From the NCBI GenBank assembly GCA_001179505.1, contig CDMY01000637.1:1-35297 (forward strand): a stretch of 35,297 nucleotides of DNA, in the 5' to 3' direction. The stretch comes from Vitrella brassicaformis (lineage: Eukaryota > Sar > Vitrellaceae). The translations under genes and the position numbers were made by a program. This document shows, piece by piece, positions 29,574-35,297 of the stretch. How positions within the stretch are numbered: the first letter of the stretch is position 1; each line of letters opens with the position of its first letter. The notes under the pieces were generated by a model. That model searched no databases. It had not been told where the DNA came from and saw nothing but the letters and a program-made list of their open reading frames with translations.

Positions 29574-32120
29574 TCAGGTCCTCAGTGCCTCTTCGAGTGA
29601 GCAACGGATGTACTCGACCTTCCCGTCCGGCCGCGCAATTATCATCAGGTTCCTCTGCTCCTGCACACACACACACACACACATACATAGACAGACATCG
29701 ATCCATCCATCCATCAGGGTGTCAGTCATGTCACTGTGACCGCATCGGCCTACCGCCCGCACCTTGACTGGTTTTCGTTTCTTGTTCGGGTGGTACATGT
29801 GGCAGTAGGGGCACTCGAGGCCGTTCATGCAACCCTTGGGGCTCCAATAAAACATGCACGGCCGACAGCCGCGTGGATGGTCAACGCTGCCCAAGCTGCA
29901 GCAATCAAGAGGCATGGCCCAAGAGAGACACAGAGAGGGGGCCATCCAAGCGTGTCTCACAACAATGTCGTCCTCTCACCTCCTTTCGCCCATTTCCATC
30001 TCGTCAGCGTCGAAATCCCACTCGGGCGGCAGGTTCATCGACACACTCCTCATGCCGCCGCGCATCGCAGGGGGGCCCCACCCCCTCACCAAACCTCCCC
30101 CCCTAGTCGGCTCCCCGACCGCCCCAAACACCCCCCTGCCCACCTGCTGCGGATGCACACGCTCGTCCGAGTCGTGCCACAAGTTGTTGGCCGAGAAGCT
30201 GTGGGCCACCGCCGGGTTTTTGCGGTACACCTCGTCCTGACGGACATGCGGGGCGGACCGGAGAGGGGCCCGGCCGGTCCGCACTCGCTCCTGCGGCACC
30301 GGCAGTATCTGTGGCTGCGTGCGAATCGGCGGCTGCAGGATGATCGGCATAGAATGCTGCTGTTGCTGCTGTGGCGGGGCCACCGATGGCTGCTGCTTCG
30401 GTGCAGCGAGGAGCGAAGAGGAAGCCGGTGGGGCAGTGAGGGGGTTGGGCGGTGCCATAGGGGGCGGCGGGACGATTGGTCCATAGGGAGAGGGGAATAG
30501 CTGACTGGTCTCGGGAATGGGCGGAGCGGGCTGCCTCCAGGGCGTGTAGTTCTCCGCAGTGAGGGCATTCTGCGCCTGTGACCGTCGGGATGGTGGCGAG
30601 GGCCCAGGGCTGGCCTCGACGCTCATCCGCGGCAAGTCGAAGCACTCACGCAGCATCGACGACGTCCCCAGCATCGAAAAGACAGACGATCTCGCACCGC
30701 CAAACTGTCCACTCACCATGCTGTCTTCATCGCGCCACGCGGACGATTCGGTCGCATCAAACCCGTCAGAAGCCACGCAACTCGCTCTCTCGACGCCCTG
30801 CTCGGGCGTGTCGGCGCGCGACCTCCCCTGATACATCGGCTCCATCCCCGGCACCGCCAGAAAGTGGCGGAATGGCGAGTAGTTGGCCGGGGAGGTGGGG
30901 GGGAAGTGGATGGATCTCCGTGGCTGGGCCTGTGTTTCTACTTCGTTGGCGCCTTCTGGCCTGTCAGGTGTGGGCGCGCGGCTTGTGGACGGGGAGGGGG
31001 TTGCTGGGGTGGGTTTGTAGAGCAGAGAGTGGATCTGGCTGGCCCGGCGGTTCTCCATGCGAATCGACGAGAGAGAGGTGTCCTGAACGAGTCATTGCCA
31101 CAGAGACACAAACAGGTGGGTGGTTCTGCATGCTGCGTGTGTCTGTCCGTCCGTCCGTCCGTCCGTCCGTCTGTCCGTCTGTCTGTCTGTCTGTCTGTCT
31201 CACTCCGTCGTTGATCGAGGCACTGCGATATCCCGGGGCCGCCTGGTCGGCCCGAGGGTCGGCCATGTTCATGCTCTTGCTCCGGCTGCGATCCACAAAC
31301 ACACCAATGTCGGCCACCGCACGCTCCACCGACCCATCGTCAAAACTCACGCGCACACGATACCGTGTCTCCTCCCCCACCGGCCCCCCTCTTCCATCCC
31401 CAAGCCCCTCAAAAGGCTCATCAGCCGCCCGCGCCGCTGCATCAACCTCCAGAGGCTGTGAGTTGAACCGCAGAATGGACACCGGGGGGGCCTGGCCAAT
31501 CTCACACAGCGAGCTCGACCGCCGCAGTGAGCCGTCGAGGCCCACACCAGAGAAGCTGTAGGGACCCTGGTGGTTCCGTTTTGGTGGGGTGAACCACTCA
31601 GGAGTTGATTCGTCGTCTGCCCCGGCGTGTGACTGCCCGCTGTTGACGTAGCGGTTGGGGCTGAGGGCCTCGAAGCCGGGCGGCACCGCGGAAGGGCTGT
31701 CGGTCTGATCAGAGAGAGCTCGCCGAGCAGCGCCGGACACGTCACGGGCCACGATGGCACTGCTGTCCTGGAAGGAGATGAAGGTGTTCTTAACTGGGAA
31801 GGGTAATAGAAGAGAAACATACAGTGAGACTGCGAGGCTGTTGCCTCTCTTTGTCTGTGTGTGAATGGCTGCTCACCAAGTCCCTTCTGGACCAGGCTGG
31901 GCGAGAGGTCGCTCACGTCAGACGGGGGAATGTCCAGAATCCCCTCTTGCGGCTGGGGATGGTGGGGGGCGGGAACGGTGGCCTCGCGCTTGGGGAGCCA
32001 CTGACCACAGTGGCCCTCTCCCCTCCCTCTCCCTCTGGCTCGACCGCGCCCTCGGTGGCCCCGATGGTCGAATGTTCTTCTGTTGTGATGCACCCACTGG
32101 CAGGGCCTGCCGTAGAACAT
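29574..32120 (-). CDS. Cys/His zinc-finger protein with long low-complexity region
   Basis: Five exons in transcript order: 32120-31877, 31793-31204, 31082-29980, 29895-29763 and 29660-29574. Joins are in phases 1, 0, 2, 0, giving 718 residues. The N-terminus carries an Arg/Gly/His-rich stretch (RGHRGRGRARGRGRGEGH) like RNA-binding RGG motifs. The middle is Pro/Ser/Gln-rich with no clear domain. Near residues 655-681 lies a compact Cys/His cluster, GCRPCMFYWSPKGCMNGLEC followed by PYCHMYH, spaced like the CCCH-type fingers frequent in alveolate RNA-binding proteins; a basic patch (NKKRKPVK) follows. A role in RNA binding is likely but inferred. The region at 31138-31200, rich in CCGT and CTGT units, is an intron. 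Confidence 0.75.
31138..31200. repeat. CCGT/CTGT microsatellite in zinc-finger gene intron
   Basis: Tandem CCGT units grading into CTGT units, inside intron 31083-31203. Confidence 0.85.
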
Positions 32121-32455
32121 CCCCGTAACCTCCTCAGTATACGTAAGGAAAAAGATATATATACCCGGGTGCGGGAGAGGACCGACCCACACCTTACGGG
32201 GTGGAGTGCGAGCTGAGGGAAAAAGTCGAAAAAGTCGAGAAAGTCCGTTTCACGACACACGAAACCTCACTCCTCCCTTCTGTCTGCCCCCCTTTTTGTC
32301 TCCCCAGTGGGCCGGCGCCACCTCGCGCCGACACCCCGTCCATCCATCCATCTGTCCATCTGTCCATCTGTCCATCTGGCTCTCCACTCACTCAAGCCAC
32401 GTACACACCCGCTCGAAAGACCGACCCTCTGCGGCCGCCAACTGGCACGGAGACA
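32121..32455. other. intergenic region upstream of the zinc-finger gene
   Basis: About 335 bp between the start of the zinc-finger gene and the last exon of the kinase-like copy. It has a short GTCGAAAAA/GTCGAGAAA repeat at 32225-32245 and CATC/TGTC units at 32340-32380. It must hold the zinc-finger promoter. Confidence 0.4.
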
Positions 32456-33914
32456 TCATTTAAAAGACGGCGGAATATAAAATGTAGGCAGCGATCCCAC
32501 CGGCCGCCTCGAGTACTTGGCCGCCTCCGAGAGGTTATCCTCACGGCTGAATCGGACGCCCTGCATGAGAACGACACCACGCGCCACATTGACTGACAAG
32601 TAAGTCCATGGTCGGTCTGGTTTGTGCTGTCCCTCCCCCTTCGACGGACTCACTCACTCACTCACCTGCTTGATGGCCTCCCACGAGTCCTCAGTCATGA
32701 CCCCATCGTCGCGAGGGTCGAAGGGAAAGCGGGCCGGTAACCATGCGATATCTGATCAATAGCGATATCCAACCACACATCGGATTCCATCCCATCCACA
32801 CAGGCATGGGATGGCACACACAGCAACCAGAGCATATTACATTGACAGCTGGATGGATGGAGCCAGTATCCCTCTCTGTGCTGTGTGTGTGACGTGGCTC
32901 ACATGCACACGCCCACGGCCCACATGTCGCTGGCCGGGCTGTACTCGAAACTCGTGAAGCATTCGGGCGCCTGCAGACAGACAGACGATCAAGTGGGAGG
33001 ATGGACGGATGAGTGCGTCATGCCGAGTGTGCTTACCAGGTACTTGGCCGTTTCGATGATTCGACTCGGCCGGCTGCAGGTGGGCGTGAGGGCCGTGTCG
33101 AAGTCCACCAGCATGACCCGATCCTCTCCCGCCGTCATGTTGTTGCGCAGCGACACGTCGGCGTGGGTGATCTGCACACACAGATGGGGCACGCAAGCAA
33201 TACGCTGGCTGGGGTCATATGTGGCTGTGTCTGCGTGTAGCCGTGTGTGCGTACGCTGTGCTCGTGCAGCACTTTGAGGCCCATCAACGCGCCTTCCGCG
33301 ATGTGGCGGGCCTCCACTTACGACATCTGGATGTAGTACGCCTCCTCGTCGCGGTAGATGCCGGCTGTGCAGCAGAGGTGCCGTGACAGCGGCAGGTGGA
33401 CCATCGCTATGTACTTGCGCACGAACTCGGCCTCGCCGCACTGCGGCGCCGTCTCATACCTGATAGGTGGGTCACACACACACACACACGTGTGTGTCAT
33501 AGCTATGAGTGTCGTTGTACTGCGTGTGTGTGATAGTGTGTGTCGTGAAGTGTGCTGACTGACGAATGTTCTCAATGGGCGCGGCCGTCGATTCTCCTTG
33601 GGTCCGCGCCTGTTTCTGAGGGAGACACATATTGAGGACAGGCATGAGCGCGTGTGTGTTCTTCTTTTCTTGTGGTGCGCCTTCTTCTCCCTGTGTCGAT
33701 GCTCCTTGGGTCCGCGCCTGTGTCTGAGGGAGACACATGTCTCGGCCTTGATAATGTACCCATTGCTGCATACCACACCCACCGCAACACACACCCGATG
33801 TGTTCGTTCCTGCGCACTCACTGACTGAATGCCCCATACTTACCCGCCGCTGTCGGCGTCGCTAACGTATCGGAAGCCCATGTCGTCGAGCATCGCCCAG
33901 AAGTCGGTGTATGA
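32456..33914 (-). pseudogene. kinase-like gene, copy B, with in-frame TAA
   Basis: Exon-like blocks in transcript order: 33914-33844 (YTDFWAMLDDMGFRYVSDAD), from 33765 (NGYIIKAE), 33459-33255, 33171-33037, 32970-32903, 32751-32666, 32592-32456. They spell a protein kinase C-lobe: helix ARHIAEGALMGLKVLHEH, catalytic loop ITHADVSLRNNM (HxD...N), DFD in place of DFG (VMLVDFDTAL), an APE motif (APECFTSFEYSP) and SDMWAVGVCM. A TAA at 33318-33320 interrupts the frame directly before the helix VEARHIAEG, where the frame otherwise continues unbroken. The last two joins (32903 to 32751, and 32666 to 32592) do not agree in phase. The glycine-rich loop and VAIK lysine are not clear. Together this favours a decaying gene, though sequencing errors are possible. 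A full second copy lies upstream. Confidence 0.6.
33588..33742. repeat. direct repeat inside the kinase-like copy B
   Basis: A 35-40 bp sequence containing TTGGGTCCGCGCCTG and TCTGAGGGAGACACAT occurs at 33597-33632 and again at 33709-33744, about 112 bp apart. On the minus strand each contains a possible acceptor (CCCTCAG) followed by the same exon start, so an acceptor and exon start have been doubled. Confidence 0.75.
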
Positions 33915-33974
33915 CTGCGCAACGAACACAGCACAACAGCCAGCCATGACGAATGTTGAAATGCAAACCACTCT

Positions 33975-34835
33975 ATGAGAACGTAATAGTGCTCCTGGTC
34001 GCGGTAGACGTCCCCCGTCGATCACAGGTGGGGCGAGGCCGGCAGCTTCAGCAGCGCTGACTTGTACTTGCGCACGAAGTCGGCCTCGCTGCATTGGGCC
34101 GTCTCGTAAGTGATGGATGGATGGGTCACACACACACACACACACACACAGATGCGCGTGTGAGGTTGATAGTTTGTATGTATTGTGTCCGCTCCTCTCG
34201 GCCCCTTCTTGGGCGCGTCGTTGTCGTCATTCGTCTTGATCGTCTGCGTCAGACACGAGGCCGGGCGGGATGTATGCGTTGAAGTCGACGGGGATCCCCT
34301 CTCAAAAGCGGCACACCGCCGACGCAGCAGCCGCTTGTTGTTGGGGCACACCTTCTCATTGATACAAGTGTCGACACCTTTCGCCAAGTGGTAGCCTGTC
34401 AATCAACAACCAACAACCACAACCCAACAATGGACACGCATACGGAAGAGCGTGAGCCTCGTCTGTCTGCCACTGACTCGTCTGTCTGCCACTAACCTCT
34501 GATATCATCGTGGCAGTTTCTTTATCGTGAATTCGCACGGTCCTGCGGGCCAAAACGACGCGGCGCTTGAACGTGTTTTCTCGTTCGGGTCTCACACGCC
34601 TTCTGGTTGTTGTTCGAAGGCGGATTGCGACCCCGGCAGCTACGTACTCTCCACCTTGATGATGTACCCATTGCTGCAGACAGAAAACACCCAGACAGAC
34701 ACAATCCAACCAGTGCGCATCGCACTCCAGGGTGGGGTGAATGGACGAGTGCATTCTATCTCACCCGCCGCTGTCGGCGTCGCTGACGTATCTGAAGCCC
34801 TTGGCGTCGAGCATCGCCCAGAAGTCGGTGCACGA
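33975..34835 (-). pseudogene. kinase-like gene, copy A, with in-frame TGA
   Basis: Blocks in transcript order: 34835-34765 (CTDFWAMLDAKGFRYVSDAD), from about 34678 (NGYIIKVES), about 34397-34170 (GYHLAKGVDTCINEKVCPNN), and about 34118-33975 (YETAQCSEADFVRKY). The 71-nt first block has the same length and nearly the same sequence as that of copy B, 921 bp away. In the last block the frame meets a TGA at 34022-34024 where copy B has a Cys codon; beyond it the frame again matches copy B (VYRDQEHYY against IYRDEEAYY). No catalytic-loop exon follows before copy B starts, so this copy lacks the C-lobe. It is either the broken 5' half of a tandem duplicate or extra N-terminal exons of one large gene. 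Confidence 0.5.
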
Positions 34836-35297
34836 CTGCACAATGAAGACAACACAACAGCCAGCCATGACTAATGCACTGCATTCCATACCCTCAGTGA
34901 GTGCATTCGCCAGGCTTCTCTGACCGTGACGTAGGGGATGCGCTCCTGCATCTCAGTATACTATGGGCCATCTCGCCCACCTCCCTCGCCCCCCCAGCCT
35001 GTGTCCACCCAGCCATCAGCAGCAGCAAAAGATGATCCTCACTTGCGACTGCCGCGGAGTGCGGCATGCGCATGGGAACCAGCTGATGAGACGACGGTAG
35101 ACGACGGCGGTTCGACTCAGAATTCACTCGAATGGCTCTCTTTATCGAACAACCGAAAGCTCTGCAACGCTGCAACGCCTGTGAGAGCAGAAGCACTGCG
35201 CAGAAGGGCGATCCACTCAGCTCGCATGATGCGGCCATAAGCAGGGAGGCTTGCCGACGGCGATGCTGCCAGGAATCTTCGAAAAAGGAGCCCGTCT
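34836..35297 (-). other. possible 5' exons of the kinase-like locus, running to the edge
   Basis: The minus strand is open over 34894-35238, with coding-looking parts (SSHQLVPMRMPHSAAVASED) and a donor-like GTGAGG near 35041. A small piece reading ERIPYVT lies after a CAG near 34950. They may be the first exons of copy A, but phases could not be settled. The gene may begin beyond the window. Confidence 0.25.

Noticed and set aside
33318-33346. GTAAGT at the TAA as a true donor for a short intron
   Set aside because: Removing sequence from there would delete the conserved kinase helix, and the phase (2) does not fit the next exon (0).

Overview
The window looks like nuclear DNA of a gene-dense, GC-rich protist. 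Most genes are split by short GT-AG introns (about 60-105 nt), intergenic gaps hold microsatellites, and both strands are used. The gene content (apple/PAN-domain secreted protein, alveolate-style Cys/His zinc finger, OPA3, DNAJC9-type J protein, START protein) suggests an alveolate, with a chromerid such as Vitrella the best guess. That assignment is inference; no rRNA or other marker is present. I see no bacterial operons, CRISPR arrays, tRNA or rRNA genes.

Layout. 183-6869 (+): a 14-exon secreted multidomain protein (beta-sandwich/PKD-like N-terminus, glucose/sorbosone-dehydrogenase-like propeller, two apple-like domains, Lys/Gly-rich tail). 8130-9173 (-): an intact member of a lineage-specific F-box-associated family. 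9427-10512 (+): coding-looking fragments including a GRF-like zinc finger. 11019-12233 (-): a phage-tail-fibre-like protein with a peptidase-S74-type chaperone region and a coiled coil. 12398-12685 (-): a small secreted protein. 12771-13123 (+): a 65-residue three-exon gene. 13290-14293 (+): a tentative gene. 15510-17125 (-): tentative fragments. 17151-18484 (-): a seven-exon gene of unknown function. 19106-20771 (+): DNAJC9-like. 21618-23048 (-): START-domain protein. 23239-24487 (+): OPA3-like. 24960-27048 (-) and 27747-28885 (+): two further members of the F-box-associated family, each with a lesion. 29574-32120 (-): zinc-finger protein. 32456 to the right edge (-): two tandem copies of a kinase-like gene with in-frame stops.

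The ordinary housekeeping genes (DNAJC9, START, OPA3, zinc finger) are intact and splice cleanly in consistent phases. The accessory parts show recent duplication and decay: a 208-bp direct duplication, three family paralogues of which two are broken, and a tandem kinase duplication. Stops of all three kinds (TAG, TAA, TGA) lie inside otherwise conserved reading frames. Exon coordinates were worked out by hand from splice consensus and reading-frame continuity; no searches were run.
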